Of a stretch of 26,251 bases of DNA, positions 12,981 to 22,600 are shown one piece after another. Positions within the stretch are counted from its first letter, which is position 1. Every line of letters begins with the position of its first letter. The position numbers were made by a program, and so were the translations under genes. Origin of the DNA: a virus; IMG/VR virus record IMGVR_UViG_3300047358_000462, positions 1 to 26,251 of that record. One strand, 5' to 3'. The notes under the pieces were generated by a model. The model was not told the DNA's origin. It was given only the letters and a program-made list of their open reading frames with translations, and did not search any database.

Positions 12981-13208
12981 ATGGCTCGATTAGGGATTGA
13001 TAAAGCCTTACTAAGGCGAGGTGAGGTGATCAAGGTTCTTGGACTCTCAAGGTCGGAGATGAAAAATATGGTGGATGAGAAAATCATAACTCCGCATTAT
13101 TTTCGCAAAGGTGCTCGTGCATTCTTTTTGCGTTCCCAAATCGAAAAACTTTTAGATCGATGGGAGAGCAATGAGGAAGTACGATTCGGACAAGAACAAA
13201 TTAACTAA
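12981..13208 (+). CDS. Helix-turn-helix DNA-binding protein (75 aa)
   Basis: The central part (RRGEVIKVLGLSRSEMKNMV, then DEKIITPHYFRKGARAFFLR) follows the pattern of the MerR/excisionase-type HTH: helix, turn, recognition helix, then a basic wing. It is short, like many phage regulators or excisionases. No Shine-Dalgarno precedes ATG 12981; TTGACC lies 36 nt upstream (12945-12950), but no good -10 is seen. It overlaps the portal gene by 38 nt. Candidate roles are excisionase, small terminase or a head-operon regulator. Confidence 0.6.
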   Translation: MARLGIDKALLRRGEVIKVLGLSRSEMKNMVDEKIITPHYFRKGARAFFLRSQIEKLLDRWESNEEVRFGQEQIN

Positions 13209-15291
13209 CGAGCCGGATGTAGCGGAGTTGCAAGCTGAGCTTGCAGACATCTTGGAAGATGCAAGCAGGAATCTGAGAAGAAGGGATGACTTCGATAATA
13301 CTCGTTTTTGCAGATGGTCAGGTCAATCAGATGATGGCAGGAAGCATGAAGAATTTTTAGGCAAGAAACCAATACCATGGGAAGGTGCAAGCGATACCCA
13401 TAACCGGCTTGCAGACAGGCTTGTAAATGAGCATGTGCACATGTCAATGGAAGCATTCTTTCGTAGTAATATGAATGTAACCGGTATTGAGGTGAATGAT
13501 TCTAAGAAAGCATCCTACTGGCGTGATTGCCTAAGCTATTTTCTTGAGCAGAAAATGCTGCCAGAGCTTCGTAGAGAAGTCGAAATCCTTGCGCAGGAAT
13601 TGTATGCTGGCAGCCCAGCGATTGGAATCCTTGGAGTGTATTGGCAGCAAGAAACTATCATGAGGATGAAAAAATTTAGCATGCAAGATTTAATGCTACT
13701 TGTTCAATCCATGGGTGGAGATGAAACTGCAGCGGAAGAAGTTGCCATGATGATGTCTGATCCAGACATGGAAGAAGATGCTATGATGATCATGCGAAAT
13801 GTTTTTGCTGGTGTAAAAGATTCTGTTCTTAAAAAAGGTTTGAAGGAGTTTCGTGAGTTTGGTGAAACAAAATTGCCAGCTCCCAGCGAGCATGAAAATC
13901 GCCCAAGGTTTGTAGCGCATAAGCTTTACAATGATGTTTTTATAGACGCAAATTGCACAGAAATAGATCGAGCCAGATGTGTGATGCGGAAAGAGTGGTT
14001 CACGGAAACGGAACTTAGAGATAAAATATTGACTGAAGAATTTGATGAGGAATTTGTAGAAGCAGTTTTAGAAAGAACTGAAGCAGTTTCCGGTGTACCC
14101 CAGTATGATCAAAGGAGTCCTATTCGGTTAGGTGAGCTTTTGGTAGGTCAGGGAGTCGAAGGAGATTATGATAACCTGTACGAAATATTCTACTGCTACA
14201 AGCGAGTCTATGATGAGGATACAAATGTACCGGCAATTTATTGCACAGCATTTTCTGCACATGTTAATGACTTGTATGGAAAGCACGAGATTTTGGATTA
14301 TGGTCATAATCAAATGCCTTTTGTTTTATTTACTAGGGAAAGACTCAGTAGGTCGGTTTTTGATAGTCGAGGCATTCCAGAGCTAGTAGCAACAAATCAA
14401 TATGAAGCTAAATTGCATCGTGATTTAAAAAATGACGCAGCTACAATATCAGTCATTCCACCTTTGTTGGTAAATGCCAGAAGAGGTGGTTTAAACACTA
14501 CGATTGCTCCAGCAAGTCAACTTACGACTACAAGAAATGATGATATCAGCTGGCTAAATCCACCACCGGTTTCTCAAGGTTCGATGGAAGCGGAAGATGC
14601 TGCCATTGCGGATGCAGAAAAATATTTTGGTAATCCAGAGAAGCCGGAGCAGAAACAACTTTATCAGCAATGCATGATTAACAGGTGGTTAGACTCATGG
14701 AAGGAAGCTCTGGCACAAGCTTTATGTCTCTGTCAGCAGTATCTAGCTCCTGAGTTTGTAGCTAGGTTAACAGGTGGTGCAGTTGAGGATATTGCAGTAC
14801 AGCAAGATGACATTGCTGGAAGGTATGACCTGAGCATGCGTTTTAATGTTGATACCCTCAACCCAGAATTTATGGAGAAGAAACTGGATGCTGTTATGAA
14901 GCTCACTCAGTTTGATGTGACCGGTGCTCTGGACAGAAATAAACTTTTAGAAATTATGGCAGAGTCGATTGATCCAATGCTGGCTAAGATGGTAGTCATG
15001 GATAAGGCAACTGCTGCACAAAGGGAAATCGAAGATGAGCAAAATGCTTGGATTAAAATTATTAATGAGATTGAACCTATACCAAAAGAGGGAGTTAATT
15101 TTGAGCTGCGTCAGCAAACTGCTCAGCAAATTATACAGACTTCACAGGAGCTACAGAAGAAAATGGCAGAAAAGCCACTCGTTAAGCAATTGTCGGATAA
15201 TCGGATGCAGTATCTGCAATTCGGCATACAGCAAATGGAAAACGCCCAAATTGGAAGAGTGGGAGTTAAATCTGTGAGCGGAAACTATTAA
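13171..15291 (+). CDS. Portal protein
   Basis: The 706-aa product lies after the terminase and before the scaffold-like and capsid genes, the usual portal position, and has the length of the large portals of short-tailed phages. Recognisable features are the WEGASD motif near residue 70 after an early helical region, a long C-terminal helical barrel-like tail rich in Gln/Glu (from ~600), and a central FVLFTRERLSRSVFDSRGIPEL segment. The portal forms the dodecameric ring through which DNA is packaged and ejected. GGGAGAG at 13162-13168 precedes the ATG. The stop shares a base with the next start (TAATG). Confidence 0.85.
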   Translation: MRKYDSDKNKLTNEPDVAELQAELADILEDASRNLRRRDDFDNTRFCRWSGQSDDGRKHEEFLGKKPIPWEGASDTHNRLADRLVNEHVHMSMEAFFRSNMNVTGIEVNDSKKASYWRDCLSYFLEQKMLPELRREVEILAQELYAGSPAIGILGVYWQQETIMRMKKFSMQDLMLLVQSMGGDETAAEEVAMMMSDPDMEEDAMMIMRNVFAGVKDSVLKKGLKEFREFGETKLPAPSEHENRPRFVAHKLYNDVFIDANCTEIDRARCVMRKEWFTETELRDKILTEEFDEEFVEAVLERTEAVSGVPQYDQRSPIRLGELLVGQGVEGDYDNLYEIFYCYKRVYDEDTNVPAIYCTAFSAHVNDLYGKHEILDYGHNQMPFVLFTRERLSRSVFDSRGIPELVATNQYEAKLHRDLKNDAATISVIPPLLVNARRGGLNTTIAPASQLTTTRNDDISWLNPPPVSQGSMEAEDAAIADAEKYFGNPEKPEQKQLYQQCMINRWLDSWKEALAQALCLCQQYLAPEFVARLTGGAVEDIAVQQDDIAGRYDLSMRFNVDTLNPEFMEKKLDAVMKLTQFDVTGALDRNKLLEIMAESIDPMLAKMVVMDKATAAQREIEDEQNAWIKIINEIEPIPKEGVNFELRQQTAQQIIQTSQELQKKMAEKPLVKQLSDNRMQYLQFGIQQMENAQIGRVGVKSVSGNY

Positions 15292-15494
15292 TGCCAAGAA
15301 CCAAAAAAAAGCGCAAAATCTCAGCAGCAAAAAAATATGCTGATGGTACGACTTATAAAGATTCGGAAGGTAAAACACACAAGCGTAAGTCTCATCCGAA
15401 GGGTCATCCCAAGCAGCGAGCCTATTGTGCAAGAAGTGCAAAACAAAAACAGACTGCAAAAGTCAAAGCCAGAAGGAAAGCATGGAGTTGTTAA
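15291..15494 (+). CDS. Small very basic protein 1 (67 aa)
   Basis: The product starts MPRTKKKRKISAAKKYADG and has RKSHPKGHPKQRAYCARSA in the middle, a pattern I associate with small DUF6321-like proteins of marine phages (uncertain). About a third of the residues are Lys/Arg. The first ~19 bases of coding DNA are identical to those of the gene at 15903. It probably binds DNA or capsid; function unknown. Confidence 0.65.
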   Translation: MPRTKKKRKISAAKKYADGTTYKDSEGKTHKRKSHPKGHPKQRAYCARSAKQKQTAKVKARRKAWSC

Positions 15495-15787
15495 GTAGGT
15501 TGTTTAAACGCAGAGCATCTTTAATAAAATACCCTCAACCTTTGACCGGTGAAGAAGTGAAAAATATTTTCGCAGATCAGGGGGAGGACAATAAGATTTG
15601 GCAAGCACTTGACACTATAATCGATGCAGCACTTCTAGATTCAGTCAACGATGTCGCAGACTCTAAAAACTCGCCAGAGATGTTTTCTCATAGTGCAGGA
15701 AAAATTGATGCACTAGCTTTACTTAAATCACAAATCGAGGATTACAAACCATGGAAGAATGGGAAGATATTTTACAAGAAGAACTAA
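15482..15787 (+). CDS. Hypothetical acidic protein (101 aa)
   Basis: I chose ATG 15482 (MELLSRLFKRRAS) because an upstream in-frame ATG at 15425 would lie wholly inside the previous gene. The product has a basic start, then helical acidic segments (TGEEVKNIFADQGEDNKIWQ, LDTIIDAALLDSVNDVADS), reminiscent of small virion-assembly proteins. It contains one GTTTAAAC site (15502-15509). It overlaps the next small gene by 37 nt. Confidence 0.6.
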   Translation: MELLSRLFKRRASLIKYPQPLTGEEVKNIFADQGEDNKIWQALDTIIDAALLDSVNDVADSKNSPEMFSHSAGKIDALALLKSQIEDYKPWKNGKIFYKKN

Positions 15788-15903
15788 GCAACAAATGTGC
15801 AGATTATATGGAAAAAGGATTAACAAGCAGACAAATAATTGGAGTTCTGGAGACTCTGAAAGCAGAACTTTTGCCTAACATAATTGTAGTGGAGGACGAA
15901 TAA
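15751..15903 (+). CDS. Hypothetical acidic protein (50 aa)
   Basis: A 50-codon ORF (MEEWEDILQEELSNKCADYM onwards) has GAGG upstream at 15737-15740 and ends in a TAATG overlap with the next gene. It is acidic and helical, unlike its basic neighbours. No domain is recognised. Tight coupling supports translation. Confidence 0.55.
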   Translation: MEEWEDILQEELSNKCADYMEKGLTSRQIIGVLETLKAELLPNIIVVEDE

Positions 15904-16073
15904 TGCCAAGAACCAAAAAGAAAAGAAAAGCTAAAAAAGGATTATACGCTAATATCCATGCAAAACGAAATAGGATTGCAGCAGGAAGCGGAGAAAAAAT
16001 GAGAAGTGCAGGAGCTAAAGGAGCACCTACAAATAAAGCATTCAGGGATTCAGCAAAAACAGCAAAAGCATAA
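15903..16073 (+). CDS. Small very basic protein 2 (56 aa)
   Basis: GGAGG at 15891-15895 precedes ATG 15903. The product starts MPRTKKKRKAKKG, the same first nine residues as the protein at 15291, and continues with LYANIHAKRNRIAAGSGEKM and GAPTNKAFRDSAKTAK, a pattern common among small phage virion-module proteins. Its DNA start is a near copy of the start at 15291, suggesting duplication of a 5' end. Probable DNA or capsid association. Confidence 0.7.
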   Translation: MPRTKKKRKAKKGLYANIHAKRNRIAAGSGEKMRSAGAKGAPTNKAFRDSAKTAKA

Positions 16074-16090
16074 CAAAGGAGAAATTTAAT

Positions 16091-16186
16091 ATGCCATCAC
16101 ATTACGGACATAAAAAAACAAAAAAATCTACAATGCGGAAAAAGGTAGTCAAGTCAGGATCGACTACGAGACGCAAGAAAGGCTAA
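16091..16186 (+). CDS. Small very basic protein 3 (31 aa)
   Basis: AAGGAG at about 16077-16081 precedes ATG 16091. The product (MPSHYGHKKTKKSTMRKKVV, then ending TTRRKKG) is highly basic and lies in the same cluster as the two other MP-starting basic proteins. It is short enough to be missed by gene finders, but its ribosome site and setting support it. Function unknown. Confidence 0.6.
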   Translation: MPSHYGHKKTKKSTMRKKVVKSGSTTRRKKG

Positions 16187-16189
16187 CGA

Positions 16190-16903
16190 GTGAAAAAGTT
16201 TGTGTTTGCCTCTGACTTGCACGGAGACAAACAAGACTACGATGCTGTTGAGCATCTCCATAAGTTTGTAGAAGAGTTCAAACCCGATGTGAGAATCTTC
16301 GGGGGTGATTTGTTTGACTTTTCTCCTTTGATGAGATCAGCAGATGCAGCAGAAAAAAATGCGAGTATGGAAGCAGATGTGGAAGCTGGGATGAAATTTT
16401 TAAATGATTATAAACCACATCACTTCTTGCTGGGAAATCACGATGACAGACTTTGGCAGACTGCGTTTAAACATTCAATTGGTATTATGCGAGATACTGC
16501 AAAGATGGGTATTAAGGACATTGAAAATGTTTGCCGGAAGTTAAAGTGCAAGATGTACCCTTACGATGTTGATAAAGGTATTTTAAAATTAGGAAAAATA
16601 AAATTTCTTCATGGTTATTTCCATGGGATCACAGCAACAAAAAAACATGCCGAAACATTTGCGGATCGGGGTGGTCTTGTAGTCCATGGTCATATACATT
16701 CTATTCAGCAGCATACAATACCAAGGCAGGGAGGTGGTGCTGGAATTTCTGCAGGGTGCTTGGCTACTACAGCAATGGACTGGAATCGAGCAAAGGTGAA
16801 TCGTTTGGCTCATGAAGCTGGCTGGGTTTATGGGTATTACACCAATCAGGGATGGGCAGTTTATGTTGCTAAACGAATGGGGGGAGAATGGTTCTGGATT
16901 TAA
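16190..16903 (+). CDS. Calcineurin-like metallophosphoesterase
   Basis: Translation starts at GTG 16190. All five family motifs are visible in order: SDLHGD (8-13), GGDLFDF (38-44), GNHDDR (82-87), LHGYFHG (about 141-147) and VHGHIH (about 164-169). These bind two metal ions and hydrolyse phosphoesters. At 237 aa it has the usual size. Its place inside the head module, between the portal and the scaffold, is notable; it could act on nucleic acid or nucleotides at maturation, but the substrate cannot be deduced. One GTTTAAAC site lies at 16465-16472. Confidence 0.85.
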   Translation: MKKFVFASDLHGDKQDYDAVEHLHKFVEEFKPDVRIFGGDLFDFSPLMRSADAAEKNASMEADVEAGMKFLNDYKPHHFLLGNHDDRLWQTAFKHSIGIMRDTAKMGIKDIENVCRKLKCKMYPYDVDKGILKLGKIKFLHGYFHGITATKKHAETFADRGGLVVHGHIHSIQQHTIPRQGGGAGISAGCLATTAMDWNRAKVNRLAHEAGWVYGYYTNQGWAVYVAKRMGGEWFWI

Positions 16904-17154
16904 AATGGGTTGAGCGTTTACAAGCATTGTCAAATTCCAAGGCAAATGAGCCGGAGGGTGAGGGTTGGTTTACTGCTTCAGAATTTCAAAATAAAACCGG
17001 AATAGGTATCACTCGGTCACACAGACTTCTCAGGGCTGGTCTAGCAGACAAAACCATTGAAATTTACAAAGGTAGTGTCTGGTCAGAAACTCAGCAGCAA
17101 CTGGTTAGAAGAGTCTGGTATCGCTTTATTAAGCCCAAGAAGGACGCAAAATAG
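16888..17154 (+). CDS. Hypothetical HTH-like protein (88 aa)
   Basis: It overlaps the phosphoesterase stop by 16 nt. Residues ~27-50 (WFTASEFQNKTGIGITRSHR, then LLRAGLADK) fit a winged-helix HTH, followed by a basic tail (RRVWYRFIKPKKDAK). Small DNA-binding proteins of this kind may act in regulation or packaging. It is the last gene before the structured leader upstream of the scaffold gene. Confidence 0.55.
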   Translation: MVLDLKWVERLQALSNSKANEPEGEGWFTASEFQNKTGIGITRSHRLLRAGLADKTIEIYKGSVWSETQQQLVRRVWYRFIKPKKDAK

Positions 17155-17251
17155 TCATCCCCTTGACTTAAAAGGTTACGAGAAGAAGCGTGGATGTAAG
17201 TCCGTGACTTTTCACGAGTAACAATCATCCAACGCCAGCGATAATAAACCT
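17155..17251 (+). ncRNA. Structured leader upstream of the scaffold gene (candidate)
   Basis: This is the longest non-coding gap in the head operon. CGTGGATG (17189-17196) can pair with CATCCAACG (17226-17234) apart from one bulge, around an inner hairpin CGTGA/TCACG (17203-17207 with 17212-17216). GTTAC (17175-17179) can pair with GTAAC (17218-17222), which would cross the larger stem as a pseudoknot or be an alternative fold. A cis-acting control of scaffold/capsid translation is inference. Confidence 0.35.
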
Positions 17252-18214
17252 ATGGTAGAAATTGAAGACGAGGTCGCTCCTCAAGAAACAGCAGAAGAAT
17301 CAGAAAGTCTAATTGATATTTCCGAAATAATGGAAGCATCAGGAATTAGTAAAAATTCGTTCATTGATAATGCATCAGAACCTGAAGAGGTTGCTGAAGA
17401 AAGTGAGACTGAGACAGAGACAGAAGGGGAAAATGTTCCTGCAGAAGCAGAAATAGAAGATTCTGAAGAATCTGTTAAATCAGATGACTCTGGTGGTGTA
17501 AAAAAGAGAATCGGCAAATTGGTTGAAGCTAAAAACAATGCTTTAGCTGAAGTCGAGGAACTTAGAGCAGAGCTAGAAGGTTTGAAAGACAAACCAGTCA
17601 AAACTCAAAAAGTTGAAACAAAAGGTTTAGATAAATTCAAAAGTGTCAAAACCATGGAAGAACTTAAAGATCGGGAAGAAAGTGCTGAGCACCTTCGTGA
17701 GTGGCTTTTAGAAAATCCAGATGGTGGAGATTACAAGGATTTAACCGGAGCAGATCATGATGTAGATTATGATCAAGCTAGGCAATTAATGGTAGAAACC
17801 GATAGAGACTTGCGGAAGAATATTCCAAAAGTAGCAAACCGGTTAATCGAAAAGCAAAAGCAAACAAATATTGCAATGCAAACTTTCGGTTGGATGAGCG
17901 ATCAAGCTAGTCCTGAATCTAAGGAAGTAAATGCCATTTTAGCGAATAATCCTTTACTTGCAGAATATGTTTCAACCGATCCGCACGGACTAATTACAAT
18001 AGGTTATGCGGTTGAAGGTTTTAAGGCTCAAAGAGCAGCACAGGCAAAAAAAGCAGGAGGTAAACAACCAACTGCTCCAAATGTCCCAACTGCACCTAGT
18101 CGATCAAAACCAAATGTAGTAAAATCAAAAACTCAAACTACAGAATCACTTTTAAAAAAAGCAGCCTCCGGAGATGTAGACGATGCAGCATCTTACATAG
18201 AATCAATCTTATAA
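17252..18214 (+). CDS. Scaffolding-like capsid assembly protein
   Basis: The gene lies directly upstream of the major capsid gene, the usual place of a scaffold. The 320-aa product has a very acidic N-terminal region (EEVAEESETETETEGENVPA), a predicted coiled coil (KLVEAKNNALAEVEELRAEL, about residues 88-110) and a basic, Pro/Lys-rich C-terminal part that could contact capsid protein. Acidic N-terminus, coiled coil and basic C-terminus is the usual architecture of phage scaffolds. No start ribosome site is clear. A fused protease is not seen. Confidence 0.75.
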   Translation: MVEIEDEVAPQETAEESESLIDISEIMEASGISKNSFIDNASEPEEVAEESETETETEGENVPAEAEIEDSEESVKSDDSGGVKKRIGKLVEAKNNALAEVEELRAELEGLKDKPVKTQKVETKGLDKFKSVKTMEELKDREESAEHLREWLLENPDGGDYKDLTGADHDVDYDQARQLMVETDRDLRKNIPKVANRLIEKQKQTNIAMQTFGWMSDQASPESKEVNAILANNPLLAEYVSTDPHGLITIGYAVEGFKAQRAAQAKKAGGKQPTAPNVPTAPSRSKPNVVKSKTQTTESLLKKAASGDVDDAASYIESIL

Positions 18215-18229
18215 TAGGGGGAAATAATC

Positions 18230-19279
18230 ATGGCTGGGATAGTCGAGAGATCACAAAATTTAAAGAGAGAAGACCTTTCAAATCTTCTCACAATCGTAGA
18301 TAAAAAAAGCACACCCTTCCTTTCAGAAGTTAAAAAGGGTAGTGCTCCACGCAACTCACTTCTTGAATGGGGTGTAGACAAGCACAAAATTAATCAAGTT
18401 CAGGCAGCCACTTATACTTCTGGCGTTTCTGATAAGATTCCAGTCGATGGTGAAGATACCACGAGTGCTGATTTCGAGAACTATGATGATCGTGCAAAGT
18501 GCCAAGTGTATGTCCAGTACGCTCGCAGATTTCCAAAGGTCAGTCGCTTAGCTGATATGACTTCGGATATCGCTGGAGTTGGTTACAAAAAGGAAATGGC
18601 AAACAGCATTGCTAAGGCTTTGGTAACTCACAAAAGAGACATCGAGGCAACTCTTTGCTCTTCACAGGAAACCAATCAGGAGTCTTCATCTGATCCATAT
18701 CAAACTCGTGGATTGGGTAAATGGATTTCTTCAACCACTCAAAGTACTTTACCAGTACCAAGTGATTTCCTTACGCCAGCAAACTCTATAGGAACTTCAA
18801 CTGCAGCAGCTGCCAAGGAAGAAGATTTGCGAGACATCTTGCAAAGTATCTATGAGCAGACTGGCGAGTCCGACAAAACCTTTTTTGGTCTTTGCGGAAC
18901 TTCGGTTAAGAAAACCATCTCTGAGTTTACTCTCTTCACCAATCGTACCAACAACCTTGTCATGTCAAATCGTGATACGGATGAGGGTCGCTTGAGTGCT
19001 GCAGTTGACATCATCGACTCTGATTTCGGTACTATCACATTGAACCTTTCCAGCTTCCTAGAGCAAGATGCTCGCAATGCTGGAACATACGATGCAACAG
19101 CTGGTCAGGGTACATTGTTCATTCTTAATAAACCACAACTTGAGGTCGCATTTGCGGAGAACACGAATGTTCGTGAACTTCCTGATCTTGGTGGTGGTGC
19201 TCGTTCTTTGATCGAGTCCGTATTTGCTCTCAAGTCCTACTCCGGTGGTCTTGACCATGGCAAATACACGATTACCTAA
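18230..19279 (+). CDS. Major capsid protein (HK97-fold candidate)
   Basis: GGGGGA at 18217-18222 gives the best ribosome site of the window, as expected for an abundant protein. The 349-aa product starts MAGIVERSQNLKREDLSNLL, contains the PFLSEVKKGSAPRN and YVQYARRFPKVSRLADM segments, and ends in LGGGARSLIESVFALKSYSG, resembling the DUF5309/SU10-like capsid group. Position after the scaffold supports it. The codons look richer in G and C than in neighbours (many CGT, GGT, CTT), consistent with high expression. The family assignment is from memory of motifs, not a search. Confidence 0.85.
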   Translation: MAGIVERSQNLKREDLSNLLTIVDKKSTPFLSEVKKGSAPRNSLLEWGVDKHKINQVQAATYTSGVSDKIPVDGEDTTSADFENYDDRAKCQVYVQYARRFPKVSRLADMTSDIAGVGYKKEMANSIAKALVTHKRDIEATLCSSQETNQESSSDPYQTRGLGKWISSTTQSTLPVPSDFLTPANSIGTSTAAAAKEEDLRDILQSIYEQTGESDKTFFGLCGTSVKKTISEFTLFTNRTNNLVMSNRDTDEGRLSAAVDIIDSDFGTITLNLSSFLEQDARNAGTYDATAGQGTLFILNKPQLEVAFAENTNVRELPDLGGGARSLIESVFALKSYSGGLDHGKYTIT

Positions 19280-19300
19280 TTTGGTAGTTATTCATAATTA

Positions 19301-19651
19301 GTGTCGGCAATGCTCGATGGCAACAAAGAGATAGTAGTTAATGGGGTAAACTACACTCGTGAGGTTTTTGATAACCTTGCTGAGTCTCATGCCATCGAGC
19401 TTGCTCGCGCTGAGAATGAACAGATTGCATTAATGCAAGCTTGGCAGCGTCAATCGGGTGGACAATGTAAAAATTATATATTTGGAGAATTGAGATTTAA
19501 GCTTTGTCCAGAAGTTTACAATTTCTGGAAAGATAAATTGCATGAAAATATCTGGCATGATGAAGGATTTAAAAAATGGATTGGCAAGCGACATGGTGAC
19601 TTGCTGAAGATAAATTCCATATCAGATAAAGTTCACCTTCTTATCTCATGA
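19301..19651 (+). CDS. Hypothetical protein between capsid and adaptor (116 aa)
   Basis: The start is either GTG 19301 or ATG 19310; neither has a strong ribosome site. The N-terminal half (EIVVNGVNYTREVFDNLAES) is followed by helices rich in Trp, Lys and Phe (VYNFWKDKLHENIWHDEGFK). It ends in an ATGA overlap with the adaptor gene. It may be a connector or head-completion component, but no motif proves this. Confidence 0.6.
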   Translation: MSAMLDGNKEIVVNGVNYTREVFDNLAESHAIELARAENEQIALMQAWQRQSGGQCKNYIFGELRFKLCPEVYNFWKDKLHENIWHDEGFKKWIGKRHGDLLKINSISDKVHLLIS

Positions 19652-22600
19652 GGAGCGTTACATATACTAAGGTAAAGGAAGGCGTTGCTGCTATGGCAGG
19701 AATTGATCCTACCAGTATCCTGAGCCATGAAAATGTTTTACTAGCTGAGTATATAAATGATGCAGTAAAATACTGCTGGGATTATTATCCTTGGGCAGAA
19801 TTTACAAAAACGGAAGTACGATATTTTAGGGATCAATACGATCCGACTACTATATATAGTCCTGACCAAGAAGTTTACTATCAGGGCAAATACTATCGAA
19901 CTTACTTGGGTGCAGGAGCTGGGGTCTTACCAACAGATGTAAGGAACTGGGTAGAAGTTGGAGATGTTGACGCAGCACCAGAATGGTCAGAAACTGGCGT
20001 TTATTTTATTGGGGCAAAAGTAAAATATAATGACAAACTTTATTTAGTTCCGAATGAGTCAGAACAACCTGACATTCCTTATTGTTTTGAAATTGATGGA
20101 AAACTGCCAGATCAATTTTTCACAGAATTAGACGAAACTTTTGATCGCTTTATAGCTTACGAGCAAACCGGTAAGGATGTAATAGGAACATGCTTATCAA
20201 TTACTTTAGATGACCCAAGGTATAACGATACTACACCTTTAAATTGGAGAGAAGATCGGGAAGGAATTTATATAGAACCTTATGAAAAATCATTCAATCA
20301 AGTCTGGCTGCGTTATCGTCTTGAAGCTCCTACTTTTACTTCACAGAGTAATTCGGAAGAAGTGCCAAATTTTCTCACTCCGGCTATTAAAGTATATGCG
20401 TACAAAGCGTTCTTAATTGCAGATGGGCAGCATGAAAAAGCACAGCTACAAGATATATATGGTTTAGATTTACTGGTCAGGGAACTAGATAAATTGGACA
20501 TGCAGCAGGATCGTGCTGCACCATTTACAATAACTAAAGAACCATATAGGCGTTTAAACGCTAAGCAAAATGCTGTTGCACCGGTAACTGCTGACAAAAT
20601 TGGAGCACTTAAATCGGCAACGATTACAAGTTCTGTCTCAATAAGTTCAAATAGTTTCGCAAAGAATGCAGTAGTTAAAGCATACATTGTCGGAGACCCA
20701 ATATTTACGCTTATCGTATTTGCAGAGAATATGGTACGCAAAGGATTCCCAGCTTGTCACCTACGAGTCAAATCAATCGTTAAGGGAATAAATGCTGTCA
20801 AGTATGGAATAGCAGAATCAGTCTCACGAATACGGACAGGAAAGGCATACAGGTCTATAAACTTTGGTCAGGTAAGAGGATTAAAACTTAGGATGGTCTT
20901 GTCACCACCTATTTCAACATCCGTTACAATGAAATTAACATCACAGGGCAGGAATGTTGTAAGGTCTTCAGCTGTACAATCAATGCCAATTGCGGTGACA
21001 CTTAATTCAAATGGTAGGAATGTTGTCAGGTCAGGCAGAAGCACAATTCCTGTCAAGGTCTGCTTTAAGTACGATCAGGTTGTCGGAAGGAATCTTGTTA
21101 GGAAAGGTACTAGCGTAATGCCTTTAGGGATTGGTAGCGACTTTACTGGTCGAAATGTAGTGCAGCGTGGAAGTGCAACATCGAGCTTGCAATTCCAGAG
21201 CACATTTATCGGAAAAAATGCTGTAAAGAAGGCAATTCCAACTGCAATAGTATCAATTAGTTCAACATTCTTGTATCGAAGAGTCAGGCATGGTTCAGCG
21301 ACAAGTCAGATAACTTACACGATTACAAATGATGGTGATTCTTCAGTACAACTTTTCAATACAAGAACAACCCCACAAACTGATGCTTTCCTAGATGGAT
21401 TTGTTGAGGGTTACTTTGCAAATTCAAGTCACAAATATATTTGGTTTGAAGCACATGGACAGCATACAAGTCCAATGAATGGAAATACTCCCTATGTTGA
21501 TCAAACTGCTCGCAGACTTGCACACATTGAAACATCAGAATTATTTAATAGGAATCAACAATTCAAACTAGTCCATGTTGATGATTTTAAAGATGAGGTC
21601 TTCTTTGATAATCTGCAAATGGACTACAGAGACCTTCCTTTTAATCAAGCAGACTCTTCTGGCTTTTCTTGGTTTAATGGTAGTGCAACAGCTAATAATC
21701 CAACCAGTCAGCAGCCATATGAGAAAATGCTGCTTATAAATAAAACGCCAGTAAATGTATTTCTTCCAGCGACAAATTCGTTATCTGGTCAGTTTGCACA
21801 TGCAGGAGACCCACAAGAAACAATACAGGCATATATTATAGCGTATTTTGCTGATCCAGCCATTCGGTATACAGATCGACAATATTGTAACCTTATGTAT
21901 CCAGAAGAACAATTACCATGGAATAATCAAAGATGGTATGGAGAAGTGGATCGTAGTGAACCAGCAGCTGCAGGAAGCTCAACAAGCTTTTATAATATGC
22001 CATTTTCTGGTGGTCAAAGTAATGCAAAAAATAATCTAGAATTTCACTCAGGTTCTGCTTCAGCTGGAGACGATCCATTGTTTTGTAAGAACATAGCTTA
22101 TCAAATCCGTTTCAGGCTGCTTGTAAAAAATAAACATTATGAAATGGAGAATGATCCAAATAGCAATGCTGTATTTGCTAATTCCTTTTATCAGACTCCA
22201 ATGAGGCTTCATAATAATAATTGCTTGATGTCTCTTAGTAGTAATGCAAATGCAACTTATGTTAACCAAAATCCTAAAGAAAGAATGGTTTCTATAAGTG
22301 GTGGTTACTGGATTAATAGAAACTACCCAGTTAATATGGCAGCCCCAACGCAGCCAGATGTTGGCTTTTTATTTCAAGCGATAATGTTTGCAGGACAGCA
22401 ACAAGCAGCAGATGTAAATTCTAAGAATTTTGGTACAGAGGTTCAACCATATCGAGAACACATGATCCCCCATTCACCAGCGAAGGGGTATACAACTCCG
22501 TACCCTGCTGCCCAAGACCCTTGGGATGAATATCAAGATGAAGATTCACGAAACTCAAGTTCGGTAGCAAATTTTGGTGTAAGTTTCGCAGATTTAAAAA

